A stretch of 64,000 nucleotides of DNA from Acinetobacter kookii (GTDB lineage Bacteria; Pseudomonadota; Gammaproteobacteria; Pseudomonadales; Moraxellaceae). The translations under genes and the position numbers were made by a program. Under the pieces are notes generated by a model that made no database searches, was not told where the DNA came from, and saw only the letters and a list, made by a program, of their open reading frames with translations. The stretch lies in the NCBI RefSeq assembly GCF_900096895.1, contig NZ_FMYO01000010.1, forward strand, positions 24,820 through 88,819, given 5' to 3'. This document shows positions 46,418 through 55,909 of the stretch, in pieces (positions within the stretch are counted from its first letter, which is position 1; each line of letters opens with the position of its first letter).

Positions 46418-47734
46418 ATGGCGTCATCAGATTCTATCGCTGCTTCAGAAGAAGCCGCAACCAATTCAAAATTCCGCGTTCTTACTGCAAGTCTTGTCGG
46501 TACAACAATCGAGTTTTTCGATTTTTATATTTACGCAACGGCAGCAGTCATTATTTTTCCACATCTGTTCTTTCCAGCCAGCACAGACCCCACCACGGCA
46601 ACCATTCAGTCTTTAGCCACCTTTGCGATTGCCTTTATTGCGCGTCCGATTGGTGCTGCCCTGTTTGGACATTTGGGTGACCGGATTGGCCGTAAGGCAA
46701 CCCTGGTCGCAGCCTTGCTGACCATGGGTATTTCGACCGTATGTATCGGTTTATTGCCGACTTATGCTCAAGTGGGTCTTGTTGCACCGCTATTGCTTGC
46801 TCTTTGCCGTTTAGGTCAAGGTCTGGGCTTAGGCGGTGAATGGAGTGGCGCGGTTCTTCTTGCAACTGAAAATGCACCTGAAGGTAAACGTGCCTGGTAC
46901 GGCATGTTCCCGCAACTTGGGGCACCAATCGGCTTTATCCTGGCGACAGGTTCGTTTATTACCCTTGGCGCATTGATGTCGGAACAGGACTTTATGCAAT
47001 GGGGCTGGCGTATCCCGTTTATTTCAAGTGCGTTACTGGTGATCGTGGGTTTATGGATTCGCCTGAAACTGCATGAAACGCCTGCCTTCCAGAAGGTATT
47101 GGATAAGCAGAAAGAAGTAAATATTCCGTTCAAAGAAGTGTTGACCAAACACTGGGGCATGCTGATTCTCGGTACCATCGCTGCCATCTGTACCTTTGTG
47201 GTGTTCTACCTCACCACGGTATTCGCCTTAAACTGGGGAACCACCAAGCTTGGTTACACACGTTCTGAATTTCTGGAACTGCAACTGGTTGCCACTTTAT
47301 GCTTTGCTGCATTCATTCCACTTTCTGCCGTGTTTGCGGAAAAATTTGGTCGTAAAGCCACTTCAATTGGCGTATGTATCGTTTCAGCATTGTTTGGCCT
47401 GGTATTCTCAAGCATGCTTGAATCTGGCAGTACCATTGTCGTCTTCCTGTTCTTATGTATTGGTCTGGCGATCATGGGCTTAACCTATGGCCCGATTGGT
47501 ACGGTACTGTCTGAAATTTTCCCGACTTCAGTTCGTTATACCGGTTCGGCATTAACCTTTAACCTTGCCGGCATTTTTGGGGCGTCTTTTGCACCCCTTA
47601 TTGCAACCAAGCTTGCAACGACATATGGTTTATATGCCGTGGGTTATTATTTAACGGCTGCCTCTCTTCTTTCACTGCTTGCCTTCCTGGCCATTCGTGA
47701 AACCAAAAATGAAGATGTAAACAACCAGGTTTAA
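46418..47734 (+). CDS. MFS transporter, metabolite:H+ symporter subfamily
   Basis: A 438-residue 12-helix carrier. TTIEFFDFYIYATAA in TM1 is the MHS/ShiA-YhjE signature, followed by ARPIGAALFGHLGDRIGRKATL (loop 2-3 motif) and GLGLGGEWSGAVLLATENAP in TM4-5. MHS carriers import shikimate, alpha-ketoglutarate, proline betaine or similar acids with protons. AAGG lies seven bases before the ATG. It is monocistronic with a strong terminator. Substrate not resolved. Confidence 0.88.
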   Translation: MASSDSIAASEEAATNSKFRVLTASLVGTTIEFFDFYIYATAAVIIFPHLFFPASTDPTTATIQSLATFAIAFIARPIGAALFGHLGDRIGRKATLVAALLTMGISTVCIGLLPTYAQVGLVAPLLLALCRLGQGLGLGGEWSGAVLLATENAPEGKRAWYGMFPQLGAPIGFILATGSFITLGALMSEQDFMQWGWRIPFISSALLVIVGLWIRLKLHETPAFQKVLDKQKEVNIPFKEVLTKHWGMLILGTIAAICTFVVFYLTTVFALNWGTTKLGYTRSEFLELQLVATLCFAAFIPLSAVFAEKFGRKATSIGVCIVSALFGLVFSSMLESGSTIVVFLFLCIGLAIMGLTYGPIGTVLSEIFPTSVRYTGSALTFNLAGIFGASFAPLIATKLATTYGLYAVGYYLTAASLLSLLAFLAIRETKNEDVNNQV

Positions 47735-47748
47735 TTTCATCCAGACAT

Positions 47749-47781
47749 AAAAAAACCAGCGTTATCCACGCTGGTTTTTTA
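47749..47781. terminator. Bidirectional terminator after the MFS gene
   Basis: AAAAAACCAGCG pairs with CGCTGGTTTTTT around a seven-base loop between converging genes. Confidence 0.85.
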
Positions 47782-47785
47782 TAAT

Positions 47786-48130
47786 TTAAACCTGCTCATC
47801 GCTTAAAATCTGTTGATAGATTTCTTCAAACCTGCTTCGCTCACCCCCCGCATTGTAGTAACTCGAAACAATCCAGGTGACCAGCTGACGGTAGGTTTCC
47901 GTTCCGTATAAATGATCCAGCAAAGCTTCCACATTATTGTCATTAAAGCCAAAATCACCAATTAGGTGCTGAAACTTTTGATAAAACCTGCTGGCAAATG
48001 CGGGTGTATTGACCACATCGCTTTCAGCTTGCAAAAAAGCCTGTTGCAAAGCGAGCAGGCCCATTTCCAGCTGTGACGATTGCGCAGCAGTTAAATCAAA
48101 AAACTGTCCCACTTCCTGCGAAAAAGACAT
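47786..48130 (-). CDS. Hypothetical soluble protein (114 aa)
   Basis: A 114-residue, mostly helical, acidic protein with no signal peptide, membrane segment or cysteine. The C-terminal half (LLDHLYGTETYRQLVTWIVSSYYNAGG) is the most distinctive part. I do not recognise the family. It directly follows a shared terminator and has no overlapping competitor, so it is a real gene in my judgement. GAGGAGAGGCCG precedes the ATG, a strong ribosome-binding site. Confidence 0.7.
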   Translation of the reverse strand: MSFSQEVGQFFDLTAAQSSQLEMGLLALQQAFLQAESDVVNTPAFASRFYQKFQHLIGDFGFNDNNVEALLDHLYGTETYRQLVTWIVSSYYNAGGERSRFEEIYQQILSDEQV

Positions 48131-48209
48131 CGGCCTCTCCTCATTCTTGTTTTATTCAATGCTTATTATTTTATCGCATGTCACATATAGGACAACCCAT
48201 TATTGAGCC

Positions 48210-49220
48210 TTAAATCAGCTCAATAATATCAATGGTCGGCGGTACCCGAAAACGAAAAGGCACACCCACCATTCCTGTGCCTACAGTCACAAAAACATCT
48301 GCATTTTCATGTTGGTACAACCCTTTTTTATGTCCAAGAATGGAGACTTTTTTCATGATGTAATTGGTCAGCCAAGGCAGTTCCACCTGTCCGCCATGAG
48401 TATGCCCCGACAGCATAAGAGGGCGTGTCGGCAATTGCGGTACCATATCCACCGTATCCGGGTTATGCGACAAAATTACCCAGGGTTTGTCTTGCGGCAA
48501 ATCCGGCATATAACGCATATCGGTTTTTCCGGCCCATAAATCGCCCACGCCCAGCAACCTGAATTCATCAAATTCAACAATTTGACCTTCGATATCAATC
48601 ACGTTATTCATTTTAAGCGCATGTTGCAATAATTGTAGAATCGGCGGTCCGGGATACTGTTCGTCATGATTGCCGTTCACCGAATACACCGGCGCATTGA
48701 TATTTTGTAAAATGGCCAGTTCATCTGCCAGTTTGTTTTCCGGTTCATAGGTCCAGTCCCCTGCGACCACCACCAGATCGGGATTCTGCTGATTAATTTT
48801 ATCGACAATAATTTTCAGCTGGCGTTCATGCCCGGAAAACAGTCCGATATGTAAATCGGCAATCAAGGCAATTTTGACGGGGCTTTGCAGGTTTTGTTCC
48901 GGATTGAGCTGGTATTGCAGGGTTTTAACCATGACATGCTGAGGTTCGATAAAACGGGCATAAATCAGCACACAACTCAGCAAGAAAATAAACACCGCCT
49001 GGTGAATAGAGTAATAGCCACTCCAGCCGGCATATAAACTAAAGAAAAACAGCGGAAACAGTAAATAGGATAAGTAAAAGGCCAATAAATGTACAAATGC
49101 CTTAAAGGGATGAATGGTTTCTGTTCGGGTTTGGCTCAGCCAGGCCTGTGCAATACCCCATATGCCAAGTACTGCAAAACACAAGTAAAAATAAAAAATG
49201 ACTGAGTGTGAATCCCACAT
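48210..49220 (-). CDS. Membrane-anchored metallophosphoesterase (YaeI-like)
   Basis: A 336-residue protein with three or four N-terminal hydrophobic segments (residues 1-100) and a calcineurin-like domain. Metal-binding motifs are in order: IADLHIG, AGDWTYE, NGNHDEQ, LSHNPD and SGHTHGGQ. It should act as a phosphodiesterase or phosphatase at the membrane, possibly on lipid-linked substrates; the substrate is not known. It diverges from the phospholipase-D gene with a gap of about 110 bases. Confidence 0.88.
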   Translation of the reverse strand: MWDSHSVIFYFYLCFAVLGIWGIAQAWLSQTRTETIHPFKAFVHLLAFYLSYLLFPLFFFSLYAGWSGYYSIHQAVFIFLLSCVLIYARFIEPQHVMVKTLQYQLNPEQNLQSPVKIALIADLHIGLFSGHERQLKIIVDKINQQNPDLVVVAGDWTYEPENKLADELAILQNINAPVYSVNGNHDEQYPGPPILQLLQHALKMNNVIDIEGQIVEFDEFRLLGVGDLWAGKTDMRYMPDLPQDKPWVILSHNPDTVDMVPQLPTRPLMLSGHTHGGQVELPWLTNYIMKKVSILGHKKGLYQHENADVFVTVGTGMVGVPFRFRVPPTIDIIELI

Positions 49221-49331
49221 ATTATCTTCTCTAATCTTGACGCTGATATTACATCATTCATCTATTACGATATTTATCTTTTCACAGCTCACAATTATAC
49301 TCAAACCAATTTTTGGTATTGTTTACACCTT

Positions 49332-50966
49332 ATGACGCGATCTTCTCATCAGCACACCCACTTACACAGCGGTCAATCACCTGGCACGGCCAGCTATAAA
49401 ACCACTGTATTATTAAGTTGCAGTCTGCTGCTGGGGATTCCGGCATGTTCCACCCTTCCCAAACAAATACCGCAGCCAGTTGAATATTCATTTGACACCA
49501 AAACCGAACAGACCTCCCTGGCTAAAATCATTTTGCCCTTGAGGGAACAAAACCCGAACCTGACCGGCTATCATGTTCTTTACGACCCGCTTGAGGCATT
49601 GGCGGCACGTATCCATTTAATTGATAAAGCAGAAAAAACTTTAGATTTACAATACTACATTTGGGACAACGATAAAATTGGTGCGTTGGCCCTGCACTCT
49701 ATCATTCAGGCAGCGGACCGGGGGGTAAAGGTCCGCTTATTGATGGATGACAACAATGCCAAAAAGATGGAAGGCATTTACCTGGCCCTGGATCAGCATC
49801 AGAATATTGATGTGCGCCTGTATAATCCTTACCGTTTTAGACATTACCGTGCCATGGACATGGTGCTGGATTTAAAACGGATCAACCGTCGCATGCATAA
49901 CAAAAGCTTTATTGCAGACAACCAGATTGCATTAATTGGCGGTCGCAATATGAGTAACCAGTATTATAACGTCAGTGACAATTATCAGTTTTCCGATGTC
50001 GACGTGATGCTGGTTGGTGCTGCATCGGATGAAATTATTCATTCTTTTGATGAATACTGGAATGACGATTATGCTTTTCCGGTCAAGCAAATTGTCAATC
50101 CAAACCATTATTCCTTGCGTTTTGACAGCCTGAAAAAACAGCTCGAGGAACACTCACAAAATATTACCGTGCAGAATTATCTCGATTTAGCCACCCGATC
50201 TCATGCTTTTGAAAACTGGCTCAATAACAGCATTCAATTTGACTGGGTCAAAGCGGAAGTGGTCAGTGATTCACCAAGTAAAATCCGCGCAAAGGCCAAA
50301 AAAGAACAGCATCTGAATTTTCAGCTGATTAACCGTTTAGAAAAGCCCCAACACAGTGTCGATATTATTTCCGCTTATTTTGTTCCAGAAAAAAAAGGCG
50401 AAAAGATGCTGAGTGAGCTGGCTCAAAACAATATCAATGTGCGGGTACTCACCAATTCCTTTAAAGCCAATGATGTAGCTTTGGTGCATGCCTTTTATGG
50501 CAAATACCGCAAGGATTTACTTCAGAATAATGTCCAGCTTTACGAGTTTCTGTCTGCACCGGAAACCGAAAACTTGAATGCCCATACCCAGGAAATTGCA
50601 GAAAAAGCCAAAGTCAGCATTAAAGGTTTAAGCCGTTCCAGCCTGCATGCCAAACTGATGGCCATAGATGAGAAGCAGGTATTTATTGGTTCTTTTAATT
50701 TCGACCCACGTTCCGCTTATTTAAATACCGAAATTGGCGTATTGCTGGACAGCCCGAACCTGGCGAAACAGATTCATTCCACCATGGACCAGAACCTGTC
50801 TAAATATGCCTATAAACTGGTGTTAAATGCCAACAATAAAATCAACTGGCAAATTAAACGTCATGATGGCAGCATCAAAACTTATCAGAAAGAACCCAAG
50901 ATGAAATGGTGGCAAAAAGCCGGTGTTAAAATCATTTCCTGGTTACCGGTCGAAGGCTTTATGTAA
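49332..50966 (+). CDS. Phospholipase D-family lipoprotein (ClsC-like)
   Basis: A 544-residue PLD-superfamily protein. Two HKD motifs are present: MHNKSFIADNQIALIGGRNMS and LHAKLMAIDEKQVFIGSFNFDPRS. An N-terminal hydrophobic stretch ends GIPACSTLP, a near-lipobox that would attach it to the membrane. The layout and length suit the cardiolipin synthase C group, which makes cardiolipin from phosphatidylglycerol and phosphatidylethanolamine, but other phosphodiesterase roles are possible. The converging acyltransferase gene at 50971 also acts on lipids, so the region is lipid-related. Confidence 0.85.
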   Translation: MTRSSHQHTHLHSGQSPGTASYKTTVLLSCSLLLGIPACSTLPKQIPQPVEYSFDTKTEQTSLAKIILPLREQNPNLTGYHVLYDPLEALAARIHLIDKAEKTLDLQYYIWDNDKIGALALHSIIQAADRGVKVRLLMDDNNAKKMEGIYLALDQHQNIDVRLYNPYRFRHYRAMDMVLDLKRINRRMHNKSFIADNQIALIGGRNMSNQYYNVSDNYQFSDVDVMLVGAASDEIIHSFDEYWNDDYAFPVKQIVNPNHYSLRFDSLKKQLEEHSQNITVQNYLDLATRSHAFENWLNNSIQFDWVKAEVVSDSPSKIRAKAKKEQHLNFQLINRLEKPQHSVDIISAYFVPEKKGEKMLSELAQNNINVRVLTNSFKANDVALVHAFYGKYRKDLLQNNVQLYEFLSAPETENLNAHTQEIAEKAKVSIKGLSRSSLHAKLMAIDEKQVFIGSFNFDPRSAYLNTEIGVLLDSPNLAKQIHSTMDQNLSKYAYKLVLNANNKINWQIKRHDGSIKTYQKEPKMKWWQKAGVKIISWLPVEGFM

Positions 50967-50970
50967 GCCT

Positions 50971-51804
50971 TCAGGACTGCTTGGACAGAAGTGTTGCAGG
51001 TGACGCCTTCAGGACTTTTTGCTGTAACCGCCCCAAACCTTCGATCATTTGCGCTTGCACTTCTTCAGTCAAGCTTTCAATAGTATGCCCTTGCACAGAA
51101 ATTGCCGGCAATGCCATTAAATGTGCAGTAACTTTGGGCATTTCTAGCACTTTTTTGACATGGTCGGCAAAGCTAAGATCTCCAACAAATGGCGCGATGG
51201 TATCCAATTCCCCATCCTGATTCACATAACAAATCAAACAAATTTGCACCGGACGATTGGCATCAATGGCAGCCCCTAAAATACGGCCATAGATTTTTTT
51301 AATTTTACTGCCATCCGAAGTGGTGGCTTCCGGAAAAAATAACACTGGAATATCGCGTTTTAAAAAATTGGTAATTTGCTCTTTAATTTTAATTGAATCA
51401 CCAGAACCCCGTTTAATAAATAAGGTACCGCCGCCCTTGGCCAGTTTACCCAGAATCGGCCATTTTTCAATTTCCGCTTTGGCTAAAAAGAACACCCGTG
51501 CCCCTGAACCCAAAACGGCAATATCCAGCCAGGAAACATGATTGCTCACCCACAGCGCGGGTTCGCGTGGAATTACCCCATGTACCTGAATTTCAAGGTT
51601 AAATACCTTGCATAATTCGCGGCAGAAATGCTGTACATAACGCGTATTACATGGGTTGTTCGGATCTTTATATAAGCGATGACGAAAAACCAGATAAAAT
51701 CCTTGAATAATTGCCGCTAAACCAGCCAATAACTTTTTGCTATATAAGAAAAACTTAGACAAGCCATTTAACGATGAACTTTCAGTTAGGGGGGATTGAG
51801 TCAT
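50971..51804 (-). CDS. Lysophospholipid acyltransferase (PlsC-like)
   Basis: A 277-residue 1-acyl-glycerol-3-phosphate acyltransferase fold protein. The catalytic HxxxxD is in VSNHVSWLD, the second block is GGGTLFIKRGSGDS, and the third is FFPEATTSDG. An N-terminal hydrophobic helix (FFLYSKKLLAGLAAIIQGFYLVF) anchors it. It could make phosphatidic acid or act in lipid A/ornithine-lipid acylation like the OlsA group. It ends four bases after the phospholipase-D gene that converges on it. Confidence 0.85.
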   Translation of the reverse strand: MTQSPLTESSSLNGLSKFFLYSKKLLAGLAAIIQGFYLVFRHRLYKDPNNPCNTRYVQHFCRELCKVFNLEIQVHGVIPREPALWVSNHVSWLDIAVLGSGARVFFLAKAEIEKWPILGKLAKGGGTLFIKRGSGDSIKIKEQITNFLKRDIPVLFFPEATTSDGSKIKKIYGRILGAAIDANRPVQICLICYVNQDGELDTIAPFVGDLSFADHVKKVLEMPKVTAHLMALPAISVQGHTIESLTEEVQAQMIEGLGRLQQKVLKASPATLLSKQS

Positions 51805-52181
51805 AGATGGATCACTAATTATTAGCTACAACGTTTAATCATTTATTTGCTGTCATTCTATACTGTTCATTTTAAACTTGCATTGATCATAAAAACCTAA
51901 ATCAGCGATTCACTTTTTAAAACCAGTAGACTGAGTCAATAAATCATTTATTTTTATCATAAATAAAGAGATGAAATAATGTGCTAAAAATTAAAAAAAG
52001 ATTCAGATACATCTCCGTGATTTGCTTCTTTTCATCACTGCCTTTTAACAATCCCTGCTCATAAAAACACGCCCGGGACTGAATATCTTGTTACGATGCT
52101 TTGTTAAGTTTTTGCTATTTTTCCCTCTGCCTGTGCATTTTCAACTAAAATGAAATTTTAACGCAGTAGAGATCATCGTTA
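51805..52181. other. Intergenic region upstream of hflX
   Basis: A 377-base divergent gap, A/T-rich in its first half. A GTG-initiated frame at 51981-52064 would encode a 27-residue basic then hydrophobic peptide, too weak to call. No RNA gene or clear terminator is seen. Confidence 0.45.
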
Positions 52182-53513
52182 GTGGAATATTTTGAGCAAC
52201 ATCAGGGTGGTGAACGAACAATCTTAGTGAGTGTATCGGTACAGCTATTAGACGACCTTGATGCAGAAGAATTTCGTTTACTGGCAGAATCTGCCGGTGC
52301 TGAAATTTTGGAACATATTAGTGCTCAACGTATTAAACCCGATCCCAAACTGTTTATCGGTTCTGGCAAGGCAGAAGAAATTGCTGCGCTGGTTCAGGAC
52401 CTTGAAGCCAATCTGGTTATTTTCGATCATTCGCTGACACCCGCTCAAGCGCGTAATTTAGAAAAAATCATGCTCTGCCGTGTGGTGGACCGCACGGAAC
52501 TGATTTTAGATATATTTGCGCAACGTGCCCGGACCTATGAAGGTAAATTGCAAGTCGAACTGGCACAGTTACAGCACCTTTCCTCGCGTTTAGTACGTAG
52601 CCGGAGCAATCTTGACAGTCAAAAAGGCGGGATTGGCTTACGCGGCCCGGGTGAAACCTTGCTGGAAACAGACCGCCGTTTACTGCGTATCCGCATGGGG
52701 CAACTCAAAGCCAAACTGGATAAAGTTCGCCAAACCCGCATGCAAGGTCGTGTTGCACGGCAAAAGGCCGCTGTGCCGACCGTATCTTTAGTCGGTTATA
52801 CCAATGCCGGCAAATCCACCCTGTTTAATATTCTGGCCAAGAGCGATGTTTACGCGGCAGATCAGCTGTTTGCAACCTTGGACCCTACACTGCGCCGTCT
52901 GGAGTGGGATGGAATTGGACGTTTGGTTCTGGCAGATACCGTGGGTTTCGTGCGTAATCTCTCGCATTCTTTAGTCGAGTCCTTTAAGGCAACGCTGGAA
53001 GAAACACTGGAAGCCACCTTGCTGCTGCATGTGATTGATTCCAGCAGCCCAGACATGCTGGAACAGATTGAAGCGGTAGAGTCGGTACTCAAGGAAATTG
53101 GCGCCAATGTGCCGGTCCTGCGCGTCTACAACAAAATTGATGTCAGCGGTGAAGATGCCAAAATTGTCTATGCCAAACCGCACATGCCCGATCGGGTCTA
53201 TGTATCCGCACACACAGGCAAAGGTTTAGACCTGCTGCGTCAAGCGGTGCAAGAATGTTTGATGGGCCAGATTCAAAGCTTCGAGCTGAAGTTAAAGCCT
53301 GCCTATGGCAAATTACGTACTCAACTGTATGCCTTGAATGTCATTCAATCTGAACATTATGATGATGTAGGTAATCTGCATTTGCATGTGATTATGGCGC
53401 CACAAAAGCTGGAACAGCTGATTAAACAGGCACATTTACCTATAGATGAAATTCTGGGGCACAAGGCTGCACAATTTAAACGGCCGCTTGAGGAATTTGA
53501 AATAAAAAGATAA
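52182..53513 (+). CDS. hflX: Ribosome-associated GTPase HflX
   Basis: A 443-residue GTPase. The N-terminal HflX-specific domain spans about residues 10-200, including FIGSGKAEEIAALV and the helical QVELAQLQHLSSRLVR. The G domain follows with SLVGYTNAGKSTLFN (G1), DTVGFVRNLSHSLVESF (G3) and YNKIDVSG (G4). It splits stalled or inactive ribosomes. The start codon is GTG at 52182, consistent with the family N-terminus. It is not next to hfq here. Confidence 0.92.
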   Translation: MEYFEQHQGGERTILVSVSVQLLDDLDAEEFRLLAESAGAEILEHISAQRIKPDPKLFIGSGKAEEIAALVQDLEANLVIFDHSLTPAQARNLEKIMLCRVVDRTELILDIFAQRARTYEGKLQVELAQLQHLSSRLVRSRSNLDSQKGGIGLRGPGETLLETDRRLLRIRMGQLKAKLDKVRQTRMQGRVARQKAAVPTVSLVGYTNAGKSTLFNILAKSDVYAADQLFATLDPTLRRLEWDGIGRLVLADTVGFVRNLSHSLVESFKATLEETLEATLLLHVIDSSSPDMLEQIEAVESVLKEIGANVPVLRVYNKIDVSGEDAKIVYAKPHMPDRVYVSAHTGKGLDLLRQAVQECLMGQIQSFELKLKPAYGKLRTQLYALNVIQSEHYDDVGNLHLHVIMAPQKLEQLIKQAHLPIDEILGHKAAQFKRPLEEFEIKR

Positions 53514-53556
53514 ATCAGTTAAAACGTGACAAGTGTAATTATAATTGTTGGTAAAA

Positions 53557-53928
53557 ATGGACTGGATAAAAACAATCGACTGGCCAGCTTGGATTGGCAC
53601 CCTGGCATTAATCATCTGTTTCCGTGAAGGCGCAGTATGGTTAACCGCACAATTTCACCATCCTGAGCTGGGTAATCTAGTGGGCTTGATCAGCCTATTG
53701 GCGACTTTATTCATTTGGAGAAGTTTCAGGAAATTACCCAGTCGCCTGGTCGATACCAATAACAAGATTATGAAAGAAAGTGCCTTTGCCTTTTTGCCCA
53801 TTAGCGCAGGGTCCCTGATTATGCTGACTCAAATGGGCAGGGAAATGCCGGCTTTTCTGCTGGTCATGTTTGTCAGCACCCTGATTCCATTGTGGATCTA
53901 TGCAAAAATGTCCAAGCGCTGGTTATAG
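53557..53928 (+). CDS. LrgA/CidA-family holin-like membrane protein
   Basis: A 123-residue protein with four hydrophobic segments and the conserved middle GNLVGLISLLATLFIWRSFRKLPSRLVDTNNKIMKESAFAFLPISAGS. Together with LrgB it controls murein hydrolase export or metabolite (pyruvate-like) transport; the mechanism is debated. The ATG at 53557 is chosen. A TTG at 53545 is possible. The lrgB gene starts nine bases after its stop. Confidence 0.82.
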   Translation: MDWIKTIDWPAWIGTLALIICFREGAVWLTAQFHHPELGNLVGLISLLATLFIWRSFRKLPSRLVDTNNKIMKESAFAFLPISAGSLIMLTQMGREMPAFLLVMFVSTLIPLWIYAKMSKRWL

Positions 53929-53937
53929 GGAAATTAT

Positions 53938-54612
53938 ATGTTTGCAGTACTCTCCGGTTTTTTCATTACCCTGATCGCCTATCTGGTCGCAAAACCGATC
54001 AATAAACGCCTGCCGCAAATTCCGGTCATTGTGATTGGCATGTTTTTAATTATTGGCTTGTTGTTCTTATTCGGAATGCCTTATGAATCCTATATGGCAC
54101 AGGTCAATCCGCTTTTTAATCGCCTCTTGGGCTATGTCACCGTTGCATTGGCCATTCCCCTAGCCGCCATGCGTTATGATGATCTGCCGCTAAAAGCCAT
54201 GCTCGGAATTCTGGTGTTTGCCAGTATCAGTGCAGTCGCGTTACCGATGGGACTTGCCTATTTATTGCATATGACCGACTCCAGCATTATGGCCTTTGCT
54301 ACACGTGCCGTGACTACACCAATCGCCATTAATATTGCCACGCTGTTACATGCACCTATAAGCATGGTGATTCTGATTGTGATTTTATCCGGCGTGATTG
54401 GCGCTGCCTTTTCGCCATTGATCTTGCGTCATATCAATGATGAACGCGCTTCGGGTCTGGCATTAGGTCTGGCCGCGCATGCCATTGGAACAGCACAGGC
54501 ATGGCAAAGAGGCAGTGTGGCAGGACGCTATGCCGCTTTTGGCATGGCTGTGAATGCTGTATTTACTGCCATATGGCTGCCTACATTTATACTGTATTTA
54601 CAAAAAATGTGA
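53938..54612 (+). CDS. LrgB-family membrane protein
   Basis: A 224-residue protein with about seven hydrophobic segments. The LrgB signature AFATRAVTTPIAINIATLLHAP and GLALGLAAHAIGTAQAWQ (the conserved AHAIGTA) are clear. It is the partner of the LrgA-like protein coded immediately upstream and probably forms a complex with it. No LytSR regulator is nearby. The DUF2147 array begins 91 bases after its stop; I see no clear terminator between, so read-through is possible. Confidence 0.88.
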   Translation: MFAVLSGFFITLIAYLVAKPINKRLPQIPVIVIGMFLIIGLLFLFGMPYESYMAQVNPLFNRLLGYVTVALAIPLAAMRYDDLPLKAMLGILVFASISAVALPMGLAYLLHMTDSSIMAFATRAVTTPIAINIATLLHAPISMVILIVILSGVIGAAFSPLILRHINDERASGLALGLAAHAIGTAQAWQRGSVAGRYAAFGMAVNAVFTAIWLPTFILYLQKM

Positions 54613-54703
54613 CCAAATAGTCATTTGCATTAATAATGATTGTTGCCTGTCAAAAATACGCCTAGTATCAGGAATACTGTTAGTGGAATGAAGGAACATT
54701 CAA

Positions 54704-55150
54704 ATGGTCAAGATGAAACTTACTATTGCATTAATCTGCTCAACTTTAGCGAGTTTTGCCCTAGCTCAAGACCTTACAGGAACGTGGAAAAATATTGATG
54801 ATAAAACCGGTTCATCAAAAGCCATTCTTGAAATTCGTCAGGAAAATAATGGCACTTATACCGCACAAGTGGTCAAAGTCACTCCGCGTCCTGGCTATAC
54901 GCCCAAAGAAATTTGCGTCAAATGCCCGGCACCTTATACCAATCAGCCCATTCTAGGCATGGATGTCTTGAAAGGTTTAAAACACGTAGAAGGACCCAAC
55001 TATGCGAATGGTAAAATTATCGATCCGCTATCTGGTCATATCTACAGCATGAAAGCGAAATTAAGTCCAAATGGTAAACGCTTGACCCTGCGTGGTTATG
55101 TCGGGGTTTCAGCATTAGGCCGTAGTCAGACCTGGATTAGAAATGACTAA
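54704..55150 (+). CDS. DUF2147 secreted protein, array copy 1
   Basis: A 148-residue DUF2147 protein. The signal peptide (about 22 residues, ending LASFALA) precedes mature QDLTGTWKNIDDKTGS. The family core is IDDKTG, KVTPRPGYTP, the CxxC pair CVKC, CPAPYTNQPILG, and the C-terminal RLTLRGYVGVSALGRSQTWIR. DUF2147 is a small beta-rich periplasmic domain without assigned activity. AAGGA precedes the ATG by eight bases. This copy has a divergent signal region (MVKMKLTIALICSTLASFALA) compared with copies 2, 4 and 5, and GHIYSM where others have GKIY. Confidence 0.88.
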   Translation: MVKMKLTIALICSTLASFALAQDLTGTWKNIDDKTGSSKAILEIRQENNGTYTAQVVKVTPRPGYTPKEICVKCPAPYTNQPILGMDVLKGLKHVEGPNYANGKIIDPLSGHIYSMKAKLSPNGKRLTLRGYVGVSALGRSQTWIRND

Positions 55151-55157
55151 ATATGAC

Positions 55158-55182
55158 AAAAAGCCACACTATGTGGCTTTTT
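55158..55182 (+). terminator. Terminator between DUF2147 copies 1 and 2
   Basis: AAAAGCCAC pairs with GTGGCTTTT around a five-base loop. It is almost identical to the one after copy 3. Confidence 0.75.
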
Positions 55183-55312
55183 TCTTCACTGATATTTAAA
55201 TAATTCACATTATATTTCATTTTTATGAAACAGCGGGTTGACTATTTTTTAAACGATAACTATATCTTTATATAAATTAAAAAAAATATTTTCCACACTT
55301 ACAGGAATTGAT

Positions 55313-55759
55313 ATGAAGAAAAATCTATTATTTACTGCTTTTGCTAGTGTAGTTTTTAGTGGGAATGTATGGGCAAATGATCTTAGCGGAACATGGAAAA
55401 CCATTGACGATAAAACAGGCTCGTCAAAAGCGATTCTTGAAATGCGTCAAGAAAGCAATGGAACCTATACGGCCAAAATTGTAAAAGTCACTCCTCGTCC
55501 GGGTTATACCCCAAAAGAAACCTGCGTAAATTGTCCAGCCCCCTATACCGACAAACCCATCTTAGGATTAGATATTTTAACCGGCTTGAAACCTGCCGGG
55601 AATAATCAGTTTGTAAATGCCAAAGTTCTTGATCCACTGAACGGTAAAATCTATAGCGGCAAAGCAAAGCTAAGCCCGAACGGTAAACGTCTTACTCTAC
55701 GCGGTTATGTCGGTGTGTCTGCGCTTGGCCGTAGCCAGACATGGATTAAACAAGATTAA
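55313..55759 (+). CDS. DUF2147 secreted protein, array copy 2
   Basis: A 148-residue paralogue with signal peptide MKKNLLFTAFASVVFSGNVWA and mature start NDLSGTWKTIDDKTGS. The CxxC pair is CVNC, the core KVTPRPGYTP is unchanged, and the C-terminus is ALGRSQTWIKQD. The gap to copy 3 lacks the family-type terminator hairpin, so copies 2 and 3 may be partly cotranscribed. Confidence 0.88.
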   Translation: MKKNLLFTAFASVVFSGNVWANDLSGTWKTIDDKTGSSKAILEMRQESNGTYTAKIVKVTPRPGYTPKETCVNCPAPYTDKPILGLDILTGLKPAGNNQFVNAKVLDPLNGKIYSGKAKLSPNGKRLTLRGYVGVSALGRSQTWIKQD

Positions 55760-55866
55760 ATGATACAAATTACAGCTCAGCATAGATGGGGAGCATGGTT
55801 CGAATGAGCACTTAAAAATTTAATTCCAAAGACTGCTCAATTTCGTATTGCGTCCCCCCACTTTAA

Positions 55867-55892
55867 ATAAGTCACTAGGATGGCTGACTTAT
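55867..55892. promoter_or_regulatory. Perfect spaced palindrome upstream of DUF2147 copy 3
   Basis: ATAAGTCA and TGACTTAT are exact inverted copies separated by ten bases, ending 17 bases before the copy-3 ATG. It could be a transcription factor site or a leader hairpin; no comparable palindrome was noticed before the other copies. Confidence 0.4.
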
Positions 55893-55909
55893 ACAGATGA
55901 GGAAATCTT

